Below, one piece after another: positions 20,793 through 30,263 of a DNA stretch of 45,613 nt. Numbering within the stretch: the stretch's first letter is position 1; every line of letters starts with the position of its first letter. The DNA is taken from positions 1 to 45,613 of the IMG/VR virus record IMGVR_UViG_3300042914_001405. One strand, written 5' to 3'. The notes beneath the pieces were generated by a model. The model saw only the letters and a program-made list of their open reading frames with translations. It searched no databases and was not told where the DNA came from. The translations under genes and the position numbers were made by a program. Source of the DNA: a virus.

Positions 20793-23582
20793 CTAGTGTA
20801 TAGGGCTTTCTGTAGTTGGAGGAATCAGAAGTTCCTTTACAATAGTACGCTTTATAGGAGTAAAGGTATCTGCTGAAGCGGATTCCTTCCTCTTGTATAT
20901 TAGGCTTTGATTAAATGTCAACTTATTATTTGAGTTATCTATAGGTTTAATTACTTTAATACCTTTAAAACCCCCATTCAACATGGTAGACTTTATTTGA
21001 TTAAAATTTTCTAGACGAGTTAATTTAGCATACTCTTTAAATTTTAATCGACTAAATACATCAAACTCTGTTAAAGTTTTTCCTACACCATTTAAAGATA
21101 CATAATAGTTGTTATCAATTTCTGATATGATTTCTTTTATAAGTCTTAGACCAGTTTTACCTCTATTTGGAGCATAGGATTCTGCTGATGTTAATTGACC
21201 ATCTTTGACATACAATTGATTGTAAATAGAATCATTTGAGAAAATCTTAGAAGTTCTAAGCTGTATATCTTCTTCTCCTATTGAATTTACTCCAGAGAAT
21301 CCATCTAAATGTGTTCTTACAAATTTATTGGACTGAGGTTTATTTAAACCTGGAGTTATTGAAGTTAAGCATTTCAACTGCCTAGAAACCACTCCAGAAG
21401 GAGTAAACTGAGTTATACTGGATTTAGAATTAAATACATTAAAATCAGTTCTATTAGTAGGACAAACCATGATATACCAAGGAAAGTTTCTACTTAGTAT
21501 AGGTAATGTTTTATTATCTCTAGGAGAATCAGTAACTACATCAAATTGAGACAGATACATGGAAGAGGTTTGTTCTATGTAATCTAGCATAATATCTTCG
21601 TCATCAAGAATGAATACTCTATTATTTACTTTATATTTAATATAATCATTAATTGCTGATAACTCAGATTCTGTATCTGATTTAACTAATTCAAATCTAG
21701 CTTTTGTATTCTTTAATAACAAAGATTTATCAGAAGAAGTGGTAGTCATTGAACTTAGTACGCAGCTAAGGAAATAGAAATTTTTCCTTGGAGAACTTAG
21801 TGAGTAATCGTATTCTATATTAGCTGTTTCTAAAGCACTTACTTCTAAAGTCCTAGAAGGATCCTCTCCCAGCAAAGATACCACCCTCTGTCTTGTTTTT
21901 TCTGGTATCATGTATGCATGGCTTTTTTGAGATTGTGTAAACAGCATCTCATCTGTAATTCCTGTTTTTATAGGTACAAAGTCTCCATCCCTAATAGGTA
22001 AGGGTTCGTTAAGAATAAAAGTACCATCATCATATACAAATAGTTTTTCTTCTTCCTCATCTATACAGATTGGAATGAATCTATCAATATCAGATGATAT
22101 TACTTTTAAATTTTCAACAATATGCTTCATTCCATCGTTACTGTATAACGCAGAATCTACACTAAACATATCATTTTCTACTAATGCTAAAGCAATAACT
22201 TCATTAACAGTTTGATTGGAGCTTTTAGTAATATTAAAACTACTTCTCTGTTCACTAGCAAATTGTAAATTTTTAAGTAACTCAGTCGTTATATTTATGT
22301 GTGTACCATCAAATATTCTAGTTCCTATCATCGAGTAAATTTGATTTCTACTCAAAGAAGTTCCATCATGATTCTTTATCTTAGAAAGAACACTCAAGAT
22401 CTCAGGTCTTAAACTGTCGTAAACTAATGAAGGAGTTATGTAAGAAGTTTTATTACTATCCCAATCTCCTGAATTTGTGTAGTTAGTTAAAACATATAAT
22501 AAATTAGAATCAATTAAATCATTGAATAATATGGTGTTTGCTGTATTTCTCACAAGAACTTGTTGAGTTGGAGAAGTACTAATACTAGTAAGTGGATTTT
22601 GTAATCCAGTTGGTTTATTATTTAAAATGTAATTAATAAGAGTAGGATCATTTAAATCAATAGAACCTTGTGAAGCTATATTAGCAATATAATCTTCATA
22701 CGTTGGTAATCCTTGAGATACAACTCCTGTACCTGTATCATCGACTGGCGGTGTTGTTGCATCAATTACTCCTACTCCTAAATCAGGTTCAATAGGTTTA
22801 TTCTGATCGTTATTTATTAAACCTCCTCCTACTTGATCTATAGTATCAAAACTATCAAAAATTGTTGAATCTTCTACAGGCTTATCAGGTTCACCAGAAT
22901 CTATAACTCCAGTTCCTATATCGTCAAAAATATCTGGAGGTTGTGGAATTGTTATTGGTTTAAAATATCTTATTATTAGGGTTAGTATATCACAAGCACC
23001 ACCACATTCTCCCGTAGCAGGATCTTTACAATCTGTATCTGGTCTACCGTATAGAACTTTGTTTACTAAGGTATTACCACTATTTCTAAGTGATTGTAGA
23101 TAATTATCTACTGATTGTGTTGCTGTATTTTGATCTATTTCTGTAATTGGTACTTTTTCACAAGTCTGTATAAAGAAAATAGTTTTTCCAAACGAACCAT
23201 CAGAAAAACTTACTTCAGGTCTTTCTTGAATTTCAGTAACTCTGCAAATACAAACTGTAGGAGGATTAGGTACACCTCCACCAGGAGTTGGACCTCCTCC
23301 AGAACCTGTTCCAGGAGTTGTAGGACCACCTCCACCAGGTCCAGGAACATTAGGTCCACCAGTTCCAGGAGTTCCAGAAGTTCCACCAGTCCCACCACCA
23401 CCTCCTGGGGGTAATGGAAATGTACTGGAGATTATTAAAGTATCATCGGGAGGAGATCCTACTGGAGGATCTCCTCCCCAACCAGAATCAACATTATCCC
23501 CTATACCAAATGAAGGTACATTATCTGGTCCAAATCCTGGAAGAAAACTTCCACACCCAAAGGTAGGATTTTCTTGAACCAT
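20793..23582 (-). CDS. Uncharacterised virion-type protein (929 aa) with Gly/Pro-rich spacer and GxGVI repeats
   Basis: I do not recognise a family. The N-terminal 56 residues contain Gly/Asp/Pro segments. Residues 57-109 are a Gly/Pro/Thr-rich flexible spacer with runs of glycine. Residues 111-113 (CIC) and 184-197 (DCKDPATGECGGAC) are Cys-rich and may bind metal or cross-link. Residues about 220-290 repeat a short unit of the type D-x-G-x-G-[VI]-[IV], each followed by an acidic, Pro-rich stretch. The remaining 630 residues are mixed alpha/beta, with 'NFYFLSCVLSSMTTTS' near the middle. AAAGGA precedes the start ATG at 23582. It lies between the fibre-like and head genes, so a tail fibre, whisker or head decoration role is possible. 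Confidence 0.85.
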   Translation of the reverse strand: MVQENPTFGCGSFLPGFGPDNVPSFGIGDNVDSGWGGDPPVGSPPDDTLIISSTFPLPPGGGGGTGGTSGTPGTGGPNVPGPGGGGPTTPGTGSGGGPTPGGGVPNPPTVCICRVTEIQERPEVSFSDGSFGKTIFFIQTCEKVPITEIDQNTATQSVDNYLQSLRNSGNTLVNKVLYGRPDTDCKDPATGECGGACDILTLIIRYFKPITIPQPPDIFDDIGTGVIDSGEPDKPVEDSTIFDSFDTIDQVGGGLINNDQNKPIEPDLGVGVIDATTPPVDDTGTGVVSQGLPTYEDYIANIASQGSIDLNDPTLINYILNNKPTGLQNPLTSISTSPTQQVLVRNTANTILFNDLIDSNLLYVLTNYTNSGDWDSNKTSYITPSLVYDSLRPEILSVLSKIKNHDGTSLSRNQIYSMIGTRIFDGTHINITTELLKNLQFASEQRSSFNITKSSNQTVNEVIALALVENDMFSVDSALYSNDGMKHIVENLKVISSDIDRFIPICIDEEEEKLFVYDDGTFILNEPLPIRDGDFVPIKTGITDEMLFTQSQKSHAYMIPEKTRQRVVSLLGEDPSRTLEVSALETANIEYDYSLSSPRKNFYFLSCVLSSMTTTSSDKSLLLKNTKARFELVKSDTESELSAINDYIKYKVNNRVFILDDEDIMLDYIEQTSSMYLSQFDVVTDSPRDNKTLPILSRNFPWYIMVCPTNRTDFNVFNSKSSITQFTPSGVVSRQLKCLTSITPGLNKPQSNKFVRTHLDGFSGVNSIGEEDIQLRTSKIFSNDSIYNQLYVKDGQLTSAESYAPNRGKTGLRLIKEIISEIDNNYYVSLNGVGKTLTEFDVFSRLKFKEYAKLTRLENFNQIKSTMLNGGFKGIKVIKPIDNSNNKLTFNQSLIYKRKESASADTFTPIKRTIVKELLIPPTTESPIH
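23256..23414. repeat. Gly/Pro-coding low-complexity repeat
   Basis: This stretch encodes residues 57-109 of the 929-residue protein. It is built from near-repeats of CCACCAGG, CCTCC and TTCCAGGA on the plus strand. It codes a flexible linker and is a likely hot spot for length change by slippage. Confidence 0.7.
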
Positions 23583-23585
23583 TTA

Positions 23586-26171
23586 CTATCCTTTCAATGA
23601 TATAGTTGGATTAGATTGATTTAAATTACCATAAAGGTATGCCGTATCTGTGCTAGGAATTCCAGTAAACGACCACATGATCGTTGGATAAGTACACTTA
23701 CCTATTCTTGGATTTCCTACATAATAACCAGAACCCCCAATAGATCCTGCTAGTACGCCAGCACCAGGATTGCTACCAGGAGTTTGACCAGCTCCTATAT
23801 TAGTTAAGCTTTGTATAGGTGATGTATTACTATACAAAATGTCTTGAACTGGGACTAGGAAACTGGAGAAGCGATCACCCCCTCTCTCCGAGATTGTCGT
23901 AGTTCCGAAGTAATTGTTATTACTTCCTGGAAGTGAGACATAAGTTCTCGTACTGTGAGGCGCAGGAACTCTAGCAAACGTGGAATAAAGTGTTGCAATA
24001 GCATCCGATTCTAAACCTCCTCCTTTGTTATTATCAGGACCGACGAATGCTACATAAATTGTAAATTCGTCAAATCCTTTTTCAACCCAAATACCAGTGT
24101 AGGCAGCAGCCCCCACTCGTCCTCTATGTGTTTCAGGTAAACAGTTTACAAGATCGACATCAATTTTGTAATCTGCTAACCAAGTAGGTCTATTAAATTT
24201 TATTTTCTTGGAAACATAATTAAAGTTTACTCTAGAGAAATCATTGTTTCCTGCTTGAGCATTAGTAAATGTATACATCCTATTAGATGCTTCTGCTATA
24301 GCAGAGTCGTATTTACCTTTGTAGCTTCCAGCAACTATTGAATTATCTGTTTGTGCTATTTTATTTTCTGAAATAAATGTATTTATATAATCGTTTGGAT
24401 ATAATCCTTTATCAGAAATATCCTGAAGAACACACCACTTTGCTAAATCCCAATCTGGATAAGCAGGGATCGCTATTTGCGCTCCAGCCGATCCAACTCC
24501 ATATTTAGATGAAATATAACTTCTTATGTATTGTAAATTATCATTTGTGGTATTAGTATCATCAGCAAATTGTTTTCTATAGAAATCATATAAAGCACCT
24601 TCTGGACCAAAATACCAACCACCAAAAACATATCCAGTTGCTAATACACTAGTTCTAGTTTCTTCAACATTTGAATTATTTATTTCAATTCTATTTTTTA
24701 AATCATCATAAACTTGTTTTATTTCAAAATCAAGTTGAGCTTTTCCTACGGCAGGGTTAGCTAATGAAAGTTGTGGAAATGCAGCAGCGATTCCTGCTCT
24801 TTCATTATAAGCCAACTCTGCTGTTCTAAAGAATGGTCTAATATCAATAACATCTGTTTCTAGAACTACCGCAGAACCTCCATCTACAAATACATAAGCT
24901 ACTGGAAGGATTGATTGTCCTACTAGTTCGTAAGCAGTGTCTTCTAATCTCTCAGAGATTAGAGGTGCTAAGTTTAATAAATCATCTGGAGCAGGGAAGC
25001 TTCCTCTGATATCATAAGTTAGATCATTAGCGGAGGTTGAATTAAATCCCATATTAGAATTTACTTGGTCCGACGGGCTTGCTAAAATAGAATCATTAGC
25101 AGCAACAAGACCCATGTTTGAATAGTTTAAAGATCCTTGTAGATTTGTTTTAATTCCTGCACCTCTAACAACCCCTAGAGCAGGTTTCGTTAGTGTTTGC
25201 TTTCCATCTTTATTTAGGATAGTTACAGAACTTGAATCTACTGGTTTGCTATAAATAAATACTAAGTCTATTCTTTGAGCAACCCCAGCAACAGCCTGTT
25301 CATTTCCATCCTCATCTACATAAGAAAAATCAGATGGATCAAATTGAGGAACTTCAACAGTTATCTCGTCTTCAACATCAACTATAGCTAGACGAGCAAC
25401 TCCTCTCCAAGCTTTTATAAAATAATTTTCAGTCTTTGGTAATTTAGAAAATCCTTGAGCAGAGTCTGTGGAATCATATGAGGTAAGTAACATCGAATCA
25501 TATTGAGAATTATTAGACTTAGCCCATAGTAGTGCTTGTGTTATTACAAATGGAACTATTGAAGCATCTCCACCTGGGTTATTAGAATCCTCATTAGCAT
25601 AATAAATTCCAAATACATCATTAAATACTTCTGCTCCATCATTATCAATTGGTCTATCTGAATTAACAGTAGCCCAAGTAAATGCTCTTTCAGCAAGACC
25701 ATTCATGCCTAAAGCATTTTGGGACACTATAGTTTTAAAAGTATTTAATGCTGCTACTAATTTAGTATTTGAATCCCCTGCATTTAAATCTGTTGTAGTT
25801 GCAAAAGTTCCAGGATTAGCTAATGCCGTGCTCCAAGCATCAACATCACCTAAGGCTTCACCCATAACTTTTCTTAAATAAGCTAAAGGAGTTCTATTAG
25901 AAGCATCGTTTATTCTTGCAGTGTATCTTCCTGGCTTTACTCTGACAACTCTATCTGCTCCTGTGGCATAAGGACGAAGTTCGTCAATATCTCCTCTTTT
26001 AATTTCAGAGGAAGGATTGATTTTATTTAATTGATCCTTTAGCCATAAGCAGTTTTCTTGAAGTTGTTTTAATGGAATATTATCAACTTCAAAATAGTAA
26101 GGGTCATTCGCTTTAAAATAACGAATTGGATCTGTAAATCTATAATTACTATCTAAATAATTTGTCTGCAT
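23586..26171 (-). CDS. Tail fibre or baseplate-attached protein (861 aa)
   Basis: This 861-residue protein shares an N-terminal motif with the next gene upstream: 'YYFEVDNIPLKQLQENCLWL' (25-44), like the baseplate-docking 'FYNWEQDNLPLYDLEERTYE' of the 1162-residue protein. The C-terminal half is rich in Gly, Ser, Asn and aromatics, as in fibre or adhesin domains ('TYVSLPGSNNNYFGTTTISE', and 'SIGGSGYYVGNPRIGKCTYP' near the end). Its start overlaps the previous stop by one base (TAATG). I read it as a host-contact fibre or its adaptor. The receptor cannot be told from sequence. Confidence 0.78.
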   Translation of the reverse strand: MQTNYLDSNYRFTDPIRYFKANDPYYFEVDNIPLKQLQENCLWLKDQLNKINPSSEIKRGDIDELRPYATGADRVVRVKPGRYTARINDASNRTPLAYLRKVMGEALGDVDAWSTALANPGTFATTTDLNAGDSNTKLVAALNTFKTIVSQNALGMNGLAERAFTWATVNSDRPIDNDGAEVFNDVFGIYYANEDSNNPGGDASIVPFVITQALLWAKSNNSQYDSMLLTSYDSTDSAQGFSKLPKTENYFIKAWRGVARLAIVDVEDEITVEVPQFDPSDFSYVDEDGNEQAVAGVAQRIDLVFIYSKPVDSSSVTILNKDGKQTLTKPALGVVRGAGIKTNLQGSLNYSNMGLVAANDSILASPSDQVNSNMGFNSTSANDLTYDIRGSFPAPDDLLNLAPLISERLEDTAYELVGQSILPVAYVFVDGGSAVVLETDVIDIRPFFRTAELAYNERAGIAAAFPQLSLANPAVGKAQLDFEIKQVYDDLKNRIEINNSNVEETRTSVLATGYVFGGWYFGPEGALYDFYRKQFADDTNTTNDNLQYIRSYISSKYGVGSAGAQIAIPAYPDWDLAKWCVLQDISDKGLYPNDYINTFISENKIAQTDNSIVAGSYKGKYDSAIAEASNRMYTFTNAQAGNNDFSRVNFNYVSKKIKFNRPTWLADYKIDVDLVNCLPETHRGRVGAAAYTGIWVEKGFDEFTIYVAFVGPDNNKGGGLESDAIATLYSTFARVPAPHSTRTYVSLPGSNNNYFGTTTISERGGDRFSSFLVPVQDILYSNTSPIQSLTNIGAGQTPGSNPGAGVLAGSIGGSGYYVGNPRIGKCTYPTIMWSFTGIPSTDTAYLYGNLNQSNPTISLKG

Positions 26172-29100
26172 TAGTTATCTCTCGTTAGATCAAATATTGA
26201 AGCTGACTTGAATCCGACTGATCCACTTGTATCACCATCATACATTTCTGAAGATCTATCAGTAGAGCCATAAGCTCTGTGAATTGTAACCTTCTTCGGT
26301 CTTCCTGAGAATCCTAGGCTCGCGTTCTGAGCATTAGCAAATGTCCTAGCAGCAGATTCATCAAGAGTACATTGTGTTGGATTATCTTCAAGCATCTCTG
26401 AACAATAATAGAATCCAGAGGTCCATAAAGTATCTGCAACACCATCACCATTATTATCTACCAACTTTAGTAAATCAGGATACAAGGAACTAACATTTGT
26501 AGCCCCATCTGGAATTAACGCTGATAGTGGTGCAGAACAGTTATAACCTTGTGCAAAGATTTGATAAGCAGGTCCAACCACACCAGAGAAGTTACCCCCG
26601 TGTGGGAACGCACCGTTGGTATAACCACTTAAATCATTAGCTAGAATCTTAGCACTAGACTTAGGACTCCAATAAATTCTAAATATACCTTTATTATTAA
26701 AGGTATTATTTGGACCTAGCTGGAATTTAGTATTCATACTGTAATTTAATCCAGCACCACCAATTCTAAGTTTTTGATTAGCACTTTCAGATCCAGTAAC
26801 TAGATGGAATCTATTAAATGGTGAATTAAGCGAGACTCCTGATGGAATAATCCAAACAGAGCTACCAGCACCATAGAAATCTAGTATACTTAAATTTCCT
26901 GTATCTGGAGTCGATTGAGGTGCTCCAGAAGCTATTGTGTATCCAGCCCCACCATTCGAGGATACCCAGAATGCACTAGGACCGTGATAAATTGTGTCTG
27001 CTGGGTGAAGACCACTAACTGAAAGGTATGCAGCGTTCAAGCGTGATGTATCTGCTATATTCCATATCAGTAGTTTATCACAATCACTTCCACTGGCATT
27101 ATAATAAATACCATCTAGATTTGATGAGTTTGTGGCAGCAGGGAAGTGAACATTCCTAACATTAACAACGCTGTTTCCAACTGCACGAACGCAAGTACCA
27201 CCCTTTGATCTAACTGATCTATTGGTGTAATTTGGAGTTGTATTAACAACACCATCAGATACTATCTTAGTATAGACTGCACCATCTGTTGTACTAAAAG
27301 TTGGGATATTTAAATCATATGGACCTGGATCAAATCCATCAAGACCATTAGTAGTTATAACAGTATCATTTTGTGGATTAGGATAGAATTGTAAAGAACC
27401 TGAAGCTGTGTATGCACTTAAATTAAAATTAAAAGTAAAGAAATCATCTCCAAGTGCTAAGTAGTTTACACCTGTAGAAGCTCTAGGCCAATTCTTTCTA
27501 TAATCTCCTAAATCTAATAAGTTTATAGTTGAATTTTGATTTGCAACTAAACACGCTCTTGTTGAATGTAATTCAACGTGAGTATGATTATTACCTGCGC
27601 TTAAGTTAAACCCACTAACATCTAAGCCATAACGATCTTTTGTTTTTGGAGGTTCTATATTTAGAACTGAATTATTTTCAACAAGAACATCAACACCATA
27701 TTGTCCTATTACAGTAGGACCATGAATATTGATTGTTGAATTATTACCTCCATAAATACCAGCAGTCCTCTTTTGATAATTCAAATCGTCATTACCGATT
27801 ACATAAGTACAACCTGTTTTACTTCCAAATAAAGAAGCGTTAGAAGAATTTACAGCTTTTATAAATCTTCCATAATTAATTCCATATTGGTCTGATATAA
27901 ATGTGTATGCTTTAGGGTGTAGTAATTCTAATGTAGAATTATTTTCTACCATTATAGCAGGATACTTATGATCAGTAATAAATCCGTGATCTTGAGCAAA
28001 ATAAGTATTCCCATAATTATCTGGAATCTGGTCTTTTCTTTCAAATCCGAAGAAGCTACCGTTTTTTAGATTTATATGTTGTCCATTAGAAGACATATCT
28101 AATTGCCAACGTCCACTCTGACCAGCGGATCCTGGATTGTATGAGGAATTCCAAATGAATATAGAATTCCTACTTGTGATACCTTCTTTTTGTTGAGAAT
28201 CTATTGTTAGTTCTTGGAATTTAAACTCAGATGATTCTGCATCTATTCCTACTCTATTTCCATAAATATCAACTAATCCTAAAGTATTAACAATAGAGTT
28301 ATTTAACTGAATTCCAAATCCTGTATTAAGCTCTGATACTAAAATGCTTTGTGAAGATGTATTCGTAGGGAGTATACGCTGTTGACCACCAGTCAATTTG
28401 GAGTTATGTAAAACAAATCCTGCGTAATTTCTAGATGCTACTATGCAGAAATCCCCTCCAGAAGCTCCAACATCTCCTACACTAGTTGAAGTTACATCAT
28501 ACTGATTAGAGCTTAATATTACTTCACTGTTAATTATATTAAATCCAGTACCCTTTTCAGCTATTCTAGCTGTGCTGCTTATATCATAATTTCTGTAAGA
28601 ATATGCTGATCTAGATAAGATAACTTTTGAGTTATTAAATCTAAATCCAGATTCTTTATTTCTAACGCTTGTACAATTTTCTAATACTACATTAGAATTT
28701 TTAATATCAATTCCAACCTCTTGAGTGTTACTACTATTAACAAAGAAGTTTCTTATGAAGATAGGCCCGTCACAGTTTTCTACAACTAATTTTGTTAATT
28801 TATTAAGATAAATATTTCCAGTAGCATTTTCTGATGTAGCTACCGCAGATCTTTTTATAAAAGATCCATCAAATTCTGAAATAGCACTAATATCATAAGG
28901 ATAGATAGTTGGATCCGTTGATAAGCTTTCAAATACAAAACCAGCAGCAACTCCAAAACTATTAGCAGTACCTGCTGTAATAAATCTATCTAAAACTACA
29001 GAAAGGGGCGCTTTTCTATATCCATGATTTGCATAATAAATTAAATTAGAATTTAATTGACTTGATAATCTTTGGTCTGAGCTACCACTAACCAGGTTAC

Positions 29101-29659
29101 TGCTTATGCTTATACATGAAGTATTTGCTATAGTAGAACTAACATCTTGAGATGTAATAGCGCGAATTATTGAGTGAGTATTATTATAAGAGGGTGTTCC
29201 TGCTACAGCCTGTGTAGTTGCAGAAGGAGATAATACTCTACTAAACCCCCTATTGATAATTTCAATAGAACCATTTTCTTCTATTCTAAAATTCTTTAGT
29301 TCTAATGCTCCCATATCACCAAAGTTAGCGACTTCAACTAACACAGGGAATCTTACAACTTTAGGAATAGCAGCAATACAAGCACTAACAGAAGTAAATA
29401 TATTTCTGTTAGCGGCCAAAGTAGCAGCGGGTGCATCGGCAGAAACTACTAAAGCCAATCCAGGAACACCTGCCGAGGTAGCGAAACCCGCTTGTTCCCA
29501 TAGCTCGTATGTTCGCTCCTCTAGATCGTAAAGTGGAAGGTTATCTTGCTCCCAGTTATAGAAAGAACTAGTATCATACTTGGACACATAAGGAGTCCAA
29601 GAATTGTAAAGTTTTACGCTACCACTACTGGTATAAATATCGTTTCTATTAAAAGGCAT
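26171..29659 (-). CDS. Tail spike or fibre with predicted beta-helix (1162 aa)
   Basis: The N-terminus (residues 33-56) holds the docking-type motif WEQDNLPLYDLEERTYELWE. Residues about 260-680 are an array of short turns such as 'GIDIKNSNVVLENCTSVRNK', 'GFRFNNSKVILSRSAYSYRN' and 'GTGFNIINSEVILSSNQ', the periodic N-S-x-[VI]-x-L pattern of a right-handed parallel beta-helix, as in phage tailspikes. This is a fold prediction from repeat spacing; no catalytic residues for a depolymerase were found. The C-terminal third is Gly/Ser/Asn-rich. It is the longest fibre-like protein in the window. Confidence 0.8.
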   Translation of the reverse strand: MPFNRNDIYTSSGSVKLYNSWTPYVSKYDTSSFYNWEQDNLPLYDLEERTYELWEQAGFATSAGVPGLALVVSADAPAATLAANRNIFTSVSACIAAIPKVVRFPVLVEVANFGDMGALELKNFRIEENGSIEIINRGFSRVLSPSATTQAVAGTPSYNNTHSIIRAITSQDVSSTIANTSCISISSNLVSGSSDQRLSSQLNSNLIYYANHGYRKAPLSVVLDRFITAGTANSFGVAAGFVFESLSTDPTIYPYDISAISEFDGSFIKRSAVATSENATGNIYLNKLTKLVVENCDGPIFIRNFFVNSSNTQEVGIDIKNSNVVLENCTSVRNKESGFRFNNSKVILSRSAYSYRNYDISSTARIAEKGTGFNIINSEVILSSNQYDVTSTSVGDVGASGGDFCIVASRNYAGFVLHNSKLTGGQQRILPTNTSSQSILVSELNTGFGIQLNNSIVNTLGLVDIYGNRVGIDAESSEFKFQELTIDSQQKEGITSRNSIFIWNSSYNPGSAGQSGRWQLDMSSNGQHINLKNGSFFGFERKDQIPDNYGNTYFAQDHGFITDHKYPAIMVENNSTLELLHPKAYTFISDQYGINYGRFIKAVNSSNASLFGSKTGCTYVIGNDDLNYQKRTAGIYGGNNSTINIHGPTVIGQYGVDVLVENNSVLNIEPPKTKDRYGLDVSGFNLSAGNNHTHVELHSTRACLVANQNSTINLLDLGDYRKNWPRASTGVNYLALGDDFFTFNFNLSAYTASGSLQFYPNPQNDTVITTNGLDGFDPGPYDLNIPTFSTTDGAVYTKIVSDGVVNTTPNYTNRSVRSKGGTCVRAVGNSVVNVRNVHFPAATNSSNLDGIYYNASGSDCDKLLIWNIADTSRLNAAYLSVSGLHPADTIYHGPSAFWVSSNGGAGYTIASGAPQSTPDTGNLSILDFYGAGSSVWIIPSGVSLNSPFNRFHLVTGSESANQKLRIGGAGLNYSMNTKFQLGPNNTFNNKGIFRIYWSPKSSAKILANDLSGYTNGAFPHGGNFSGVVGPAYQIFAQGYNCSAPLSALIPDGATNVSSLYPDLLKLVDNNGDGVADTLWTSGFYYCSEMLEDNPTQCTLDESAARTFANAQNASLGFSGRPKKVTIHRAYGSTDRSSEMYDGDTSGSVGFKSASIFDLTRDN

Positions 29660-29660
29660 T

Positions 29661-30263
29661 TTAGAAGTTCAATGTCCATCTGAAGATTAGACTAAAATCA
29701 CTAGTCTTTCGTATATTACTAAAAGTTCTATAGCATACTAAAATAGGTCTTGGATTAGCATTACCTGTAGGATTTCTCATGAACATTCCTACTTCATTTA
29801 AACTTAAATTAGATCCAGATCTACTTATATTGTTACAAGCATCCTCGTCTAATACTAAAGTATATCTGACAGAGGAATTACCTATTCTTGTTATTTTGCC
29901 TTTAGGGATTAAAGCAAATATTCTATTTGTGGATATAGTTGTATTAGTTATTTGATCTCTAGTGTCTATGTAAAGATTACTATTTGATCCGTACTCTGTT
30001 CCAGTTAAAGCTCCAGAGAGTTGAAATATTGAGCTAGTTACTCCTCCAGCAGGAGGACCAGATACACCTACTTGGAATCTATCAATTTGATAATCTAAAA
30101 TACTATTGGAGCCAGATCCTGTGAATAGGTATGAAAGCCCTACACCCATACCCGATACAATCATATTAGGATCATCTAATAACACTTCCTCAGAACCATC
30201 CTTATTTAATTTAATGATGGTTAGGTGTCCGTTGATTCCTAAATCGTCTATAAAATTTTTCAT
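29661..30263 (-). CDS. Tail-associated protein, paralogue of the next gene upstream (200 aa)
   Basis: I chose the ATG at 30263 because it overlaps the preceding stop as ATGA. An earlier GTG at 30281 is possible. The protein has 'GHLTIIKLNKDGSEEVLLDD', followed by 'PNMIVSGMGVGLSYLF', near residues 12-46, and ends 'IRKTSDFSLIFRWTLNF'. The 372-residue neighbour has matching parts 'GEVEIWSGDELVLREPNMIV', then 'DGAGELLADIM', and ends 'NRDLTIKWRLRFL'. The shared start (L-x-[ED]-PNMIV-x-G) and end (L-x-x-[KR]-W-x-L-x-F) indicate a gene duplication with a different middle. Their role in the tail is unknown; the position after the gp7-like gene suggests baseplate or fibre attachment. Confidence 0.72.
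   Translation of the reverse strand: MKNFIDDLGINGHLTIIKLNKDGSEEVLLDDPNMIVSGMGVGLSYLFTGSGSNSILDYQIDRFQVGVSGPPAGGVTSSIFQLSGALTGTEYGSNSNLYIDTRDQITNTTISTNRIFALIPKGKITRIGNSSVRYTLVLDEDACNNISRSGSNLSLNEVGMFMRNPTGNANPRPILVCYRTFSNIRKTSDFSLIFRWTLNF

Noticed and set aside
23115-23414. Open frames on both strands across the Gly/Pro-coding repeat
   Set aside because: Low-complexity DNA stays open in several frames; the 929-residue frame covers it with a normal start and ribosome binding site.
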